From Pyropia yezoensis (Eukaryota > Rhodophyta > Bangiophyceae > Bangiales > Bangiaceae), in NCBI GenBank assembly GCA_009829735.1, contig CM020620.1, forward strand, positions 24,960,020 through 25,024,019: DNA of 64,000 nt, in the 5' to 3' direction. The first letter of the stretch is position 1. Every line of letters begins with the position of its first letter. A program made the translations under genes and the position numbers. Of this stretch, positions 55,207-64,000 are shown piece by piece. The notes under the pieces are model-generated. The model searched no databases and had not been told where the DNA came from. It worked only from the letters and a program-made list of their open reading frames with translations.

Positions 55207-57075
55207 AGCTGCTGGGAAAGAGGGAGGTGACGGCTTCGGCGGCGTGGGGGGCACGGGACAAGGGAAGGAGAGGAGATTGGGCAGCAGGGGGGGCCGGGGT
55301 ACAGTATACCAAGTTGGGTTCGCGCGCCTGTCGAGCTACAATGAGGCCATCAGACTGGACCGTGCGCGACATTGAAGTAGGACTGGCGGGTGGCCAGGGG
55401 TGAGGGGGACGGGGACATCAGTGCCATTGGCAGAGAAAGCCGCACCGCAGCGAGCCAGGGTGGGCCGTCGGCACGGCGCGACGCGGAGGAAAGCCGCCAG
55501 CGGACGACGGGGCTTCTGCGCGCGGACGTGCAACGGACGATGGTCCCGTTGGCAACCCGAAGTCGAGACGTCGGCCGTGCTGTGACTGCCATCCCGGTCA
55601 CACAACCGAGAGTCCAGACATCGCGGCCGTACTGGACGTGGGCAACCACCATTTCGGACATCGCGGCCGTGCGGGACGTGGACAACTACAATTTCGGACA
55701 TCGCGGCCGTGCGGGACGACGCGTCTGAACGCGTTCAGTTTCAATCAAACCAGCTTCAATGAAGCCGCGTGACGACCGTCTCGCTGGCAACAGCAATTTC
55801 AGATCCATAACGTTCATTGATATTTCATTTGACCCACAGTACATCTTGAGTTGATTTGTTTCGTCATCCGGCATGCCCGCCTGTATGTACTGTATGTACA
55901 CAGTTTGTACAGTACGTACGTACTGAACAATGCAGTATGCTACACACCCGCACCTTGGTGTTGTGATGGTGCGCTGCAGAGATGCGATGAAGTGGCCGGC
56001 GAAAGGCCCCCCCCGAGGGCCTTCCACTTCCCCGCACACGCCATGGTGTACATGTGAGAGCCCAGCGAGAGGTCGATGCAATGGAAGCGGGAGAGCTCAT
56101 CGCCGCCGCCGCCGCCGCCACCGCGGCCGCCTTTGCCACTGCGTAGCTGAGGGCGTCGGCGTGCGCCCCCCCCCCCGTTGCACGCCCCGTGCCTCCCACC
56201 CCACCCAGCAGTGCGGGCTGGGTGAGGCGGCTGTGCGCAGCGCAACGCGGGCGGCGAACCCCGGACGCGTCGGTCTCACCGCTAGGCACATCCCCCAATG
56301 GTGAGAGCGAGCCCCTGCGGGCACGGGTGGCGGTAGGCACGCGGCTGCAGCGGCGCAAGCGCCCCGCGCAGGGAGTCGGCCGCCAATGGCCGTGCGCGTC
56401 GCCCCCAAGCGCCGGCCGGCACCTCCAAAGGGTCCACGCAACACCGCCGCGTACGTTGCTGAGCAGACGGGCGCCTGGCGGGAGGCGCGGCGGCACCGAC
56501 AGGTCCTCCGCTGCGCCGCAGCTCGACACCACCAAACGTTTGGGTATGCCGTTGTGTTTGTCTTGTACTTTTTCTGTGTGTAGTCTTCGTTGTGCTGGTG
56601 CGTCGGTTCTTCTTAATGACGGCTGGTCGCGACGGACAGCAACTGGCCCAGGGCGTCAATTGGACAGCGTCGCTCCCGCAGTAGGCTCGAAGGTGTTCTG
56701 CGAGCAGAGGGCCACTGCTGGTAGTACAAGCTCTCTCCACATGGTGGACACGCCTTGGCGGCGGAGAGTAAAGTGTGTTGTTAAAGTTTGTTAACAGCGA
56801 AAGAGTCAGTCAAGGTGGGCAGTCGCAGCACATGCGAGTCCACCCACACAGTGCGACGGCAAGAGAGCAACGTCAGTGGCGTGCTGACAGCGCCTTGTCC
56901 GGTCAAGTCATTCTTGATGTCGCCCGATGAAACCAGTCCCAGGTGACAGCCGGGCCGGCTGCGCGCGCGAGACGCCCGCCGACACAGCGTCGGCACTGGT
57001 TGACGCCTGCAGGGTGTCCTTGCTGCCGAGAAGGCCGTAGAGGGCAGTCGCCTGGCGTACCGAGTCGCACCCCCC
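55207..57075. other. intergenic with 40-bp repeats and GTAC-rich hairpin
   Basis: 1.87 kb without a supported gene. Contains a 40-bp tandem repeat (55616-55719) and an AT-richer stretch (55740-55960) with an 8-bp hairpin (55886-55914). ORFs at 56100-56540 on both strands are shadows without domains. 56540-56800 is moderately AT-rich. Confidence 0.45.
55616..55719 (+). repeat. 40-bp tandem repeat, 2.6 copies
   Basis: Copies begin GACATCGCGGCCGTACTGGA, GACATCGCGGCCGTGCGGGA and GACATCGCGGCCGTGCGGGA at 40-bp spacing. It lies about 400 bp upstream of the methyltransferase start. Confidence 0.85.
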
Positions 57076-59700
57076 CTACGTAAACGGGTCTGGTGGCTCA
57101 TCCCCCCCCGCGGGGAAGAGCAGGCCCGCAGCAAGGGCAGCAGGGTGGCCGGTAAAGCCCGTCCCTGCGTCTTGCCTCGCAAACGCCGCCCCGCCCGCCG
57201 CCGACACGGCCGGCCAGTCGTCGGGCGCGCACGACAGGGGCGACGTGGCAAGCAGCGCCTCTGAGTCCCACGGGGCCACGAGCAGGCTGTCAGCCGCCGC
57301 CACCGCGGGCCCGCGGCCGAGCGGCGACGCGCCGCCCATGGAGAATGGGGGGAAAAGGGCAGAGAGCAGGGGGGACAGCCCCCCCCCCCCCGCCCCCCCC
57401 CCAGTGGCCCGCCGCTCGGATGGCGGCAACAGCCGGTCCGCCACGCCTGCCGAACCGCCACAATCGCCGACCGCACCGCCAACGGCCCTGTCCCCGTCGG
57501 AGGAGAGCACAAACGACCGCAGCGCTGGCGACGACCGCCGCGGCGACGGCGCTTGTTCCTGTGGCAGCGACGGTGCGCGCAGCAGCGGGGACAAGCTCGA
57601 CGGGAGGAGGGGAGATTGGAGGGACAGCGCTAGCGGCGACGGCAGCGCAAAGGCCCTGTCAAGCGCTGTGGCCGCCACAGAGGCGCGGGACCCCCCCCCC
57701 GTGGTGCCTGCGGCGGCGGCTGAGCGCACGCCGCTCGCCGTGCCCCCCCCGCAACGGGCGGGCGACGGCGTCGCGCAGGCGGCTGAGCTTCCAGACGATA
57801 CGCCCACGCTGGAAGAGTCGTTGTCCTCCATCCTCTCCTGCGTGCCACCACCACCGCGGGAGGCGGGGTGCTGGCCCGCCGGCGGCGCCGACTTTCCCCA
57901 CAGCGGAGGCCAACCGGCTGGCCGCGGGGCAGCGGGAGCGGCGAAGCCCAGGGCAGACCCGTCCTGTCGCAGTGCACCGTCTGTCGAAGCGTAGGCAGCG
58001 GGCTGCTTGTCTAAGCGCCCCGTGACACCGGGGGACCCCCTTGGGACAGCCATCGCCCACGGCTGGTCGGACCGCCCGCCACTCCCGTCGCCGCCGCTCC
58101 CATTAAGGCCGGCGCTGCCAGCACCGGCGGCGGATCCAGACACAAGCCGCGGCGGCAGCAGCGATGGCGGGAAATGCCACGGCTCACCCAGCACCGTGGC
58201 GGCCGCCTGCGCCGCCGCCGGCATGCGTGCCAACCCCTCGCGCGCCGCGCCGCCGCCGCCGCCGCCGTGTAGCCCTAACGCAGGGGGCGGCGCAAGCGCA
58301 GGCGGGGACGGTCGCCCCGCCACAAGGACCGGGCGGGGGTCGTCAGCAAAGCGCTCGGCCATCCGCGCCACCGCCTGGAGCAGCAGGGACGGCATCGGCG
58401 CCGGCGCCGGCGGCCCGTGCGGCCGCCGCACCGTCGCACGCCGCCCGCTCTTGACGTCCCGCCGGTCGTCGCGGGCGTGCTCCTCGCCGTCCCCGTTGCG
58501 ATCGCCCAGGCCAAGGTAGCCACGTCGGGCGGGCGCGGCCGCACCGCCCGCGCGCAGCCGCGGGTCGCCAGGCTGCAGCCCGACCGTGTCCAGGCCGTAC
58601 CCCGTACCACCAAAGCTCCGGGGGTCACCGACCAGCAGGGGGCCGGCCGTCCCAGGGGGCATAGCCGCGGCGGCAGCCGCCGCGGCGGCCGCCGATGCGA
58701 GCCCCCCCGCGTGCGCTGCTGCCTCGGCCGCCCGCTCCGCCGCCCGCTTCTCGTGCGACCGCTTGTGCCGCATAAACGACGACTGCCACATAAAACGCTT
58801 GCCACAACCCGCGGCGCTGCCCTCCTCGCCGGTGCACACAAACGGGAGGGCGCCCGCGTGGCGACGGAGATGGATCTTGAGGTTGTACTTTTTGGCAAAC
58901 CGCTTGCCGCATCCCGTCGACGGGCACTGGTACACCTCCGAGGGAAGGAGCTCCGCAACCCGCACCCGCGCATTGCGCCGCTTCTTGATGGCCGGCGCGG
59001 GAGCGGCGGAGAGGGAGGAGGGGGGAGAGCCCCCGGCTGTGGGGGAGCCACTGGCGGGGGCTCCGAACGGGCCGGGCACCCATGCTACCCCCGTAGGAGA
59101 CTGCTCCAGCGGGCGATGCGCCACGCCCGACGCCGGACGCGTGTCGCCAGCGTAGCCGCTGTCCCCACCAACACCACCGTCGCCGCCTCCACCACTGCCG
59201 CCACTGCGACCACCCCTGCCGCCCACCGACGACCAGCAGCCCGCCCTGCGTTGGTCGCCCAACAGCAGGTTGGCGCCTTGCATCGCGTGCTGTGCCGCCC
59301 CCGACGCTGGCCCAAAGCGCCCAGACCCCGTGTCTGCCCCACCCGCTGTACCCAGGTGGAGGTGCAACTCGGCGGCCCCGGCGGCGCCGCCACCGTCGCC
59401 ACCGCGGCCGCTGCCAACACCACCGCCGCCTCGACGGACACCGCCACTGCCGCCGCTGCCGTCAACGCCGCCACCACCGCCACCGCCGTTACCACCGCCG
59501 CCGCCGCCGCTGCCAACGCCATGGGCACCGTCACCGCCGCCAGTCGGGTGCGACAGCCGGCCGTCGCCTTGAGAGAGCCCGCCCATCCCCACGCCGTCAT
59601 GACCGCGGGGAGGATAGCACGGCCCACCGTGGCCCACTTCCGCTGCAAGCGCCGCCCAGTCACCGCCGCTTTGCCGACGTGCCGCGTCGCTGCCATCCAT
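57076..59700 (-). CDS. two-finger C2H2 zinc finger protein
   Basis: Probable DNA-binding transcription regulator. ATG 59700 (MDGSDAARRQSGGDW) to TAG 57076-57078 gives 874 residues, intronless. Two adjacent C2H2 fingers lie at residues about 255-317: CPSTGCGKRFAKKYNLKIHL with RRH, then CTGEEGSAAGCGKRF with FMRHKRSH. Each has the CGKRF core of TFIIIA-type fingers, and the second has an enlarged Cys-Cys loop. A basic segment AIKKRRNARVRVAEL just before finger 1 could be a nuclear localisation signal. Outside the fingers the protein is Gly/Ser/Ala/Pro-rich. A two-finger module is minimal for specific DNA binding; dimerisation cannot be judged. No family name can be given. Confidence 0.75.
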   Translation of the reverse strand: MDGSDAARRQSGGDWAALAAEVGHGGPCYPPRGHDGVGMGGLSQGDGRLSHPTGGGDGAHGVGSGGGGGGNGGGGGGGVDGSGGSGGVRRGGGGVGSGRGGDGGGAAGAAELHLHLGTAGGADTGSGRFGPASGAAQHAMQGANLLLGDQRRAGCWSSVGGRGGRSGGSGGGGDGGVGGDSGYAGDTRPASGVAHRPLEQSPTGVAWVPGPFGAPASGSPTAGGSPPSSLSAAPAPAIKKRRNARVRVAELLPSEVYQCPSTGCGKRFAKKYNLKIHLRRHAGALPFVCTGEEGSAAGCGKRFMWQSSFMRHKRSHEKRAAERAAEAAAHAGGLASAAAAAAAAAAMPPGTAGPLLVGDPRSFGGTGYGLDTVGLQPGDPRLRAGGAAAPARRGYLGLGDRNGDGEEHARDDRRDVKSGRRATVRRPHGPPAPAPMPSLLLQAVARMAERFADDPRPVLVAGRPSPPALAPPPALGLHGGGGGGAAREGLARMPAAAQAAATVLGEPWHFPPSLLPPRLVSGSAAGAGSAGLNGSGGDGSGGRSDQPWAMAVPRGSPGVTGRLDKQPAAYASTDGALRQDGSALGFAAPAAPRPAGWPPLWGKSAPPAGQHPASRGGGGTQERMEDNDSSSVGVSSGSSAACATPSPARCGGGTASGVRSAAAAGTTGGGSRASVAATALDRAFALPSPLALSLQSPLLPSSLSPLLRAPSLPQEQAPSPRRSSPALRSFVLSSDGDRAVGGAVGDCGGSAGVADRLLPPSERRATGGGAGGGGLSPLLSALFPPFSMGGASPLGRGPAVAAADSLLVAPWDSEALLATSPLSCAPDDWPAVSAAGGAAFARQDAGTGFTGHPAALAAGLLFPAGGDEPPDPFT

Positions 59701-62338
59701 GACGGCGCCCCCTCACGCGCGGTGGCCACAAGAGCGCTCGCCAACAAAGGCTTGCCGTTACCCGCGACCGGCTGCCCGCACCACACGGGGCGGTGGGCAG
59801 GGGGAAAGGAGGTGCGGGGGGTGAGGAAGGAGCAGCGGCGCCGACCGACTCGGGGTCGCGCCCAAGGCTAAGACGGAGTCAAGCGCGCCCACACCACCCA
59901 GCCACCCACCCGCCCGCCCGCCCGCCCACCCACCTACAAGCGCGCGCAAGGGCTCGCACACGCGGGACAGGACGGGCGAGCAACAGCAACAGCAAAAAAC
60001 ACGCCCAACCGCACGGCGGAGCATCCGACCTGCGTCTCGCCGCTGTGGGGTCACGAGCCAGCCGCCCCGCCAGCGGGGCGGCGGTCGGCGCCTTAAACTG
60101 TCCGCACCCCGGCAGGGCGTCAGGCGCCGTCGGCAGCGACCGCGGCGGCCGGGCAAAACCTCCTCCCCATGCAGGCCCGCCCCCGACCCGCTCGCTCATG
60201 CGCCTTTACCAGCCCGCCCGCCCGCCCGCCGGCCCGCCACGCAGAGGCTGCGGGCGGCTCCCCCGCAGCCAGCCGGCGCCCCCCCTCACAGCCGGCCACG
60301 CGCTCAGCGCCATGCGACGCGCGCGCGCCGGCCGCGCCGGCGGGCGGCCCCGTGGGGGCCGCGCCCGTGCGCCACGGCACTCCCCCCCCCCCCCGCCCCC
60401 CCGCCCCCCCGCCGACCGCTGCCGCCGCACCCGGGCGGCACACCCCACGCGCCCGTTTCTCCGACCGGCGGGCAGGCGGCTGCGCCGGGCGCGTCGCCAA
60501 CGGGGCGTGGCCGGGTCCCCCCGCACCCGCGGCCGGGGCTTGGGGGGGGGGGGGGGTGGTGACGGCGGGGGAGGGCGGCCTTCATCCACACCCGCCACCG
60601 CCACCGTCACCGCCACCGCCACCGCCACCGCCACCGCCACCGTTACTACCACACCGCCACCGCCGTCGCCACCGCCATCGCCTCGCACGCCGGCTGCGGC
60701 GTGAGCTGCGGGGAGGGGGGGGGGGGGGAGAGGGGGAGGCAGGTGCCAGCGTCGCCACCGGCGGTCGGCAACCGCCCTCACGTGGCCGCCGCCGGAGGCC
60801 GCCGCCGCCGCACTGGACGGCGACGGCGGTATGCGGTGTGGGTGTGCGGGTGAGGGGGCGGGCGGGCGGGCTGGCGGGCCGGGCGGGGGGGGGAGTGGGG
60901 GTGGCCAGGCGCTCGACGACAGCGTGCCGGTGCCTGGACGGGGCGAGGGCGGAACGCGAAGCAGAAGAGCCGCAGAGACCGCCACGTGCCGACGCCGCGC
61001 GCTGCCCGCGGCAAGGGAGTCAGCGCGACGACCAAGGTCGCTTCATGCGTGATCCACGTGATCCTCCCGTGTACAGAAATTACAGAAGAAAGTTGCATGC
61101 AATTCAATGGCTCCAGGGGCATAAAATTACGTACGCCTGGTCATGGAGCGGGATCATCACTAAACGTGCGCTCGCCCATTGAGGGGTCGATTAGACGTCT
61201 AATCACCTATTGAGCTTCCAATGGGCGAATGGTGGGTCCCGTAACTGAGTCATTTTGGTGTCATTGAGATGTGGGTTTAATGACCTTTCACAGGGGTAGG
61301 CTTAATGATCAGTCTGCGAGGGGGCCCGTCACAGAGTTCCCCGCCCTCGCAGAATTACTTCCGTCAAAGACCAAGCCACGGCCTGCTGAGCAGTGGCGCC
61401 GCACCGCCCGCGTCCTGCGGGCTGTTTTTGAGGGGCAGTGAGTGCAAGTCTCTTCGTGGCAGGAGGGTGCGGGGGTGGGCACGTCCACGCCGTGGTTGGT
61501 GCGGCATCTCGCAGCGCCTGGGCAAAGCGTTGCTGACAACGGCACAGAAGAGGGGGGGACCGCCAGCTGTGCGGGCACAACGGCCGCCAGCCCTCCGCAA
61601 GCACTTCGAGGAGCGTGGGGTGTGGACGGCGAGGGAGCTTGGGAAAGCGAGGGGGGCACGGGCAGGGACGACGACAAGGATGGGGACGAGGAGGGAGGCG
61701 GTAGCGGAGGGGTAAGTGAGAAGGGCGAGGGGGTGAAGATGGCCGAGGACGTGGAGGCAAGGGATGTGGTGGGGAGAAGGGAGAAGGGGGGTGCGCGGGG
61801 ACAAGAGAGGGGTTCTGGCGGCGGCCGCGGTCGGGGCCGTGTGGAAGGGTGGGTGGGTCCTTATTGATGGGGCGTCTGCGGCCGAGGTACCGGGGGTGGC
61901 ACGAGAGGCGGCTGGAGCAGCTACCAACACTGCAGCCCCATCGTTGTTCCGGGAGTCTGCGCCGTCTGCCGCTGACGCTCCGCCTCTGCTTGCGGCTACG
62001 GATGTTTGTTCACCTATCGGTACGGCGGACGCTGATGTGGTCATGCCAATGATACCTCTGCAGAGGTACAGCGCCCGGAGTGGTGGATGGGCATGGAGAC
62101 AGGTTCGTAAGTGGGGGGGGCGAGGGTCGGGTGCGGAACGACATATGACGGGCACACCGTTTGCGGCAGTGAGTTTTTGTGGGCGCATGCGGCAGTGCAC
62201 TGCACGTGGGGAGGGAAGCATGGAGCGGAGGGTTCTGCACGGACCGCAGCATGGCAAGACTGGCGTTAGTGACGGTGGATGCGAGGTTGGACCCGTGGAG
62301 GGAGGCGCCGCGCGTGTAGCTTGCTGGTCGGCGGTGCC
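59701..62338. other. intergenic, promoter of zinc finger gene and LTR flank
   Basis: 2.6 kb. 59701-61000 is very GC-rich with a (CCACCG)n microsatellite (about 60590-60680) and G runs near 60540 and 60716. 61000-61330 is AT-richer with a 16-bp palindrome at 61189-61204. 61330-62338 shows ORFs on both strands with no domain. No gene is supported. Confidence 0.45.
60590..60680 (+). repeat. (CCACCG)n microsatellite
   Basis: Hexamer-like CCACCG/CCACCGT repeats for about 90 bp, interrupted once by GTTACTACCA. Confidence 0.8.
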
Positions 62339-62807
62339 TGTGGCAGTATTGACCCCCAGGTAGGGGGGCAACACGTGCCATGCAAGGGGCGGCAGGCCAC
62401 TAGCCTGATCCGTTCCTCCCCCTGCATTTGGGTCCTTATTCCCTAAGTTTGGGATAGTTAGCTTAATAGTAAATCCAACTTGGATTTGAGGGTTTTCTGC
62501 ATTTATCGTCTTGAATTTTCGTGTGGCCCGGTGGGCAGGTGCTGGGGTGGGAGATTCTGAGTGGCGAGATTCTGAGTGGACCCTGGGGGGATAAGGGGAG
62601 GGACAGCGGGGCTTGGCCCTGCGTCCCCGTCCCGACCAAGAAACTGTTGGACCACACACCATCCTCTTGTTTGTCCGTGGGGGGTTTGCCCCACAACAGG
62701 GACAGAGTGTGTGCGACTTGCACTTCTTCCGGTTCCCCCGACACGGGAGGCAGCCCTTGCACACCGCCCCAACTTGGGTGCCGTGTGTGCATGTGGTTTT
62801 TGCCACA
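62339..62807 (+). repeat. 5' LTR of right retrotransposon (about 469 bp)
   Basis: Starts TGTGGCA and ends TGCCACA, a perfect 7-bp terminal inverted repeat with TG...CA ends, followed by TT and the primer-binding site. A 14-bp direct repeat GAGATTCTGAGTGG occurs at 62551 and 62566. The sequence differs from the left LTR apart from the start pattern, so it is a different family or an old relative using the same primer tRNA. The 3' LTR is beyond the window; the 5' boundary relies on the inverted repeat alone. Confidence 0.6.
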
Positions 62808-62809
62808 TT

Positions 62810-62828
62810 TGGTGGAGCAGCAGGGGAC
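62810..62828 (+). other. retrotransposon primer-binding site (right element)
   Basis: TGGTGGAGCAGCAGGGGAC, identical over 19 nt to the site of the left element at 940-958 on the other strand. Its complement would be the 3' end of a tRNA ending CTCCACCA. Confidence 0.75.
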
Positions 62829-62926
62829 AGAGGTAAACTTTACCTCCGGGTGCACCCGGGTGTAGGGGGCCCTCTGTCTCAGAGGAACGGTGGTCTTGGA
62901 CCGTGTCATACGGATCGTCAGCCAAC

Positions 62927-63730
62927 ATGGCTAGCTCGGACCCCCCGTCGTCCGGGGAGTACACGGGTGACGCACGTACTTCAGTGCCTTTGAATACTGG
63001 TGAGACACAGGTGGGTTTACCTGGGGTCGCAGAGGGACTAGAGGTCCCTCTAGCCAGCAGGACTGGAAGTACGGGCGGGCAACAGGCCACCCCGACTCAG
63101 TCGGGAGTTCACTCGGGTGACACTTCTGATGTGGGTGGGCCGAAGTCTGGCCACCGTGTGGTATACTCAACGGGAACGTCCCAAGGGGTGAGGACTGTCC
63201 CCGCGGGTTCCACTCGGGTTGGAGCCAACTTTGGCTTGGAGCCGTCGCCAACTAGGCTTTCGGAGGGCGGCGGACCTCCGTTGGTCGGCGATGGGCTCGC
63301 GCCCATGCCCCTGGTTGAGACCCCTGAGGAACGTGGTTACCCCTCAGGTGGACTCCCGGAGGCGGACCGAGACTCAACTGGAGTCGTCAATCCACTCCTC
63401 GCGGAAACTGTCCGTCGGGAGGCGACCAATGTGTTGCGGCAGACTTTGCCGGACCTGGTGGTCACGATGACGAATACTATTCTGAATCAGATTGTGGCGA
63501 GTTTGCCAGATGGCCTTGATGTCCAGACCGGATTGGGGCTTTCGAGCCCGCAGGCGCAGGGGGAATCTCCCCTGACGCCTATCTCGGGTCGCCCCGAACT
63601 GGGGGCGACACCCGTGACTCCCAACGAGGGAGCCACACCATACTCGGTGGGGCGTACGCCCTTCATGGGGGAGTTCCCCCCGGATACGCCGGCGGCTACA
63701 CCAAGCGCGCCGCGCCGGACTACAGGCACT
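62927..63730 (+). CDS. gag-like ORF of right LTR retrotransposon, truncated by gap
   Basis: Open from ATG 62927 (MASSDPPSSGEYTGD) for 268 codons with no stop until the run of N. Composition is Gly/Ser/Thr/Pro-rich. One helical stretch (LLAETVRREATNVLRQTLPD, then LVVTMTNTILNQIVASLPD) may be an assembly helix, followed by short TPY/TPF-type motifs. It lies 99 bp after the primer-binding site, the normal place for gag. It is of lower GC than neighbouring genes and shows no low-complexity Ala/Gly runs, which fits a mobile element. No protease, reverse transcriptase or integrase is visible because the sequence ends here, so copia versus gypsy type cannot be told. Confidence 0.6.
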
Positions 63731-64000
63731 NNNNNNNNNNNNNNNNNNNNNNNNNNNNNNNNNNNNNNNNNNNNNNNNNNNNNNNNNNNNNNNNNNNNNN
63801 NNNNNNNNNNNNNNNNNNNNNNNNNNNNNNNNNNNNNNNNNNNNNNNNNNNNNNNNNNNNNNNNNNNNNNNNNNNNNNNNNNNNNNNNNNNNNNNNNNNN
63901 NNNNNNNNNNNNNNNNNNNNNNNNNNNNNNNNNNNNNNNNNNNNNNNNNNNNNNNNNNNNNNNNNNNNNNNNNNNNNNNNNNNNNNNNNNNNNNNNNNNN
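63731..64000. other. assembly gap (N)
   Basis: 270 N to the end of the window; an assembler break inside a retrotransposon is common. Confidence 0.99.

Noticed and set aside
61364..62806. 480-residue minus-strand ORF
   Set aside because: Lacks an ATG start and spans the antisense of an LTR; only its first Cys-rich part is kept as a finding.
1..64000. CRISPR array, rRNA genes or bacterial operon
   Set aside because: No spaced identical repeats of CRISPR type, no rRNA-like segment, and spliceosomal introns with eukaryote-specific genes exclude a bacterial origin.

Overview
This is a nuclear segment of a very GC-rich eukaryote. Genes are large and alternate between strands, coding regions are full of Ala/Gly/Pro/Arg low-complexity insertions, spliceosomal introns are few, and long G or C homopolymers are common. 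Nuclear-encoded organelle proteins, plant-type bifunctional biotin synthesis (BioD-BioA fusion) and the low intron number fit a bangiophyte red alga of the Porphyra/Pyropia type best. That assignment is inference from style and gene content and was not checked by any search.

Layout. Both ends are the 5' parts of LTR retrotransposons that point out of the window. On the left (minus strand) are an LTR at 960-1321, a primer-binding site at 940-958 and a gag-like ORF running off base 1. On the right (plus strand) are an LTR at 62339-62807, a primer-binding site at 62810-62828 and a gag-like ORF entering the assembly gap at 63731-64000. The two elements share the same 19-nt primer-binding site. 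From 2 to 17 kb lie a decayed gene with five in-frame TAG codons (2086-3474), a small hypothetical gene, a Pro-rich coiled-coil protein with one intron, an oligoendopeptidase F-like M3 metallopeptidase with one intron, a frame-broken Crinkler/RHS-like relic (P-loop plus PD-(D/E)XK-like region) and a broken membrane-protein gene on the minus strand.

From 18.9 to 60 kb the window is housekeeping-rich: a Slo/BK-type potassium channel (minus), MCM8 (plus), a two-module FUSC-type membrane transporter (minus), dihydroneopterin aldolase (plus), bifunctional dethiobiotin synthetase/DAPA aminotransferase (minus), TRAPPC9/Trs120 (plus), a three-exon COX7C-like gene (plus), a SAM methyltransferase (minus) and a two-finger C2H2 protein (minus). 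Channel/MCM8, FUSC/folB and BioDA/TRAPPC9 are divergent pairs that share promoter regions. MCM8/FUSC is a convergent pair whose 500-bp spacer carries a G32 tract and a C32 tract facing each other.

All six introns I can define are 235-373 bp, phase 0, with GTACGT, GTATGT or GTATGA donors and YAG or CAG acceptors. Several otherwise convincing genes (channel, FUSC, folB) change reading frame only at long G/C tracts, which looks more like homopolymer length error or polymorphism than gene death. The 2.1-3.5 kb and 15.3-17.2 kb genes carry scattered TAG codons, and the latter two-base indels, and look genuinely decayed. The genes belong to unrelated pathways (DNA repair, folate, biotin, vesicle tethering, respiration, ion transport); there is no operon-like organisation.
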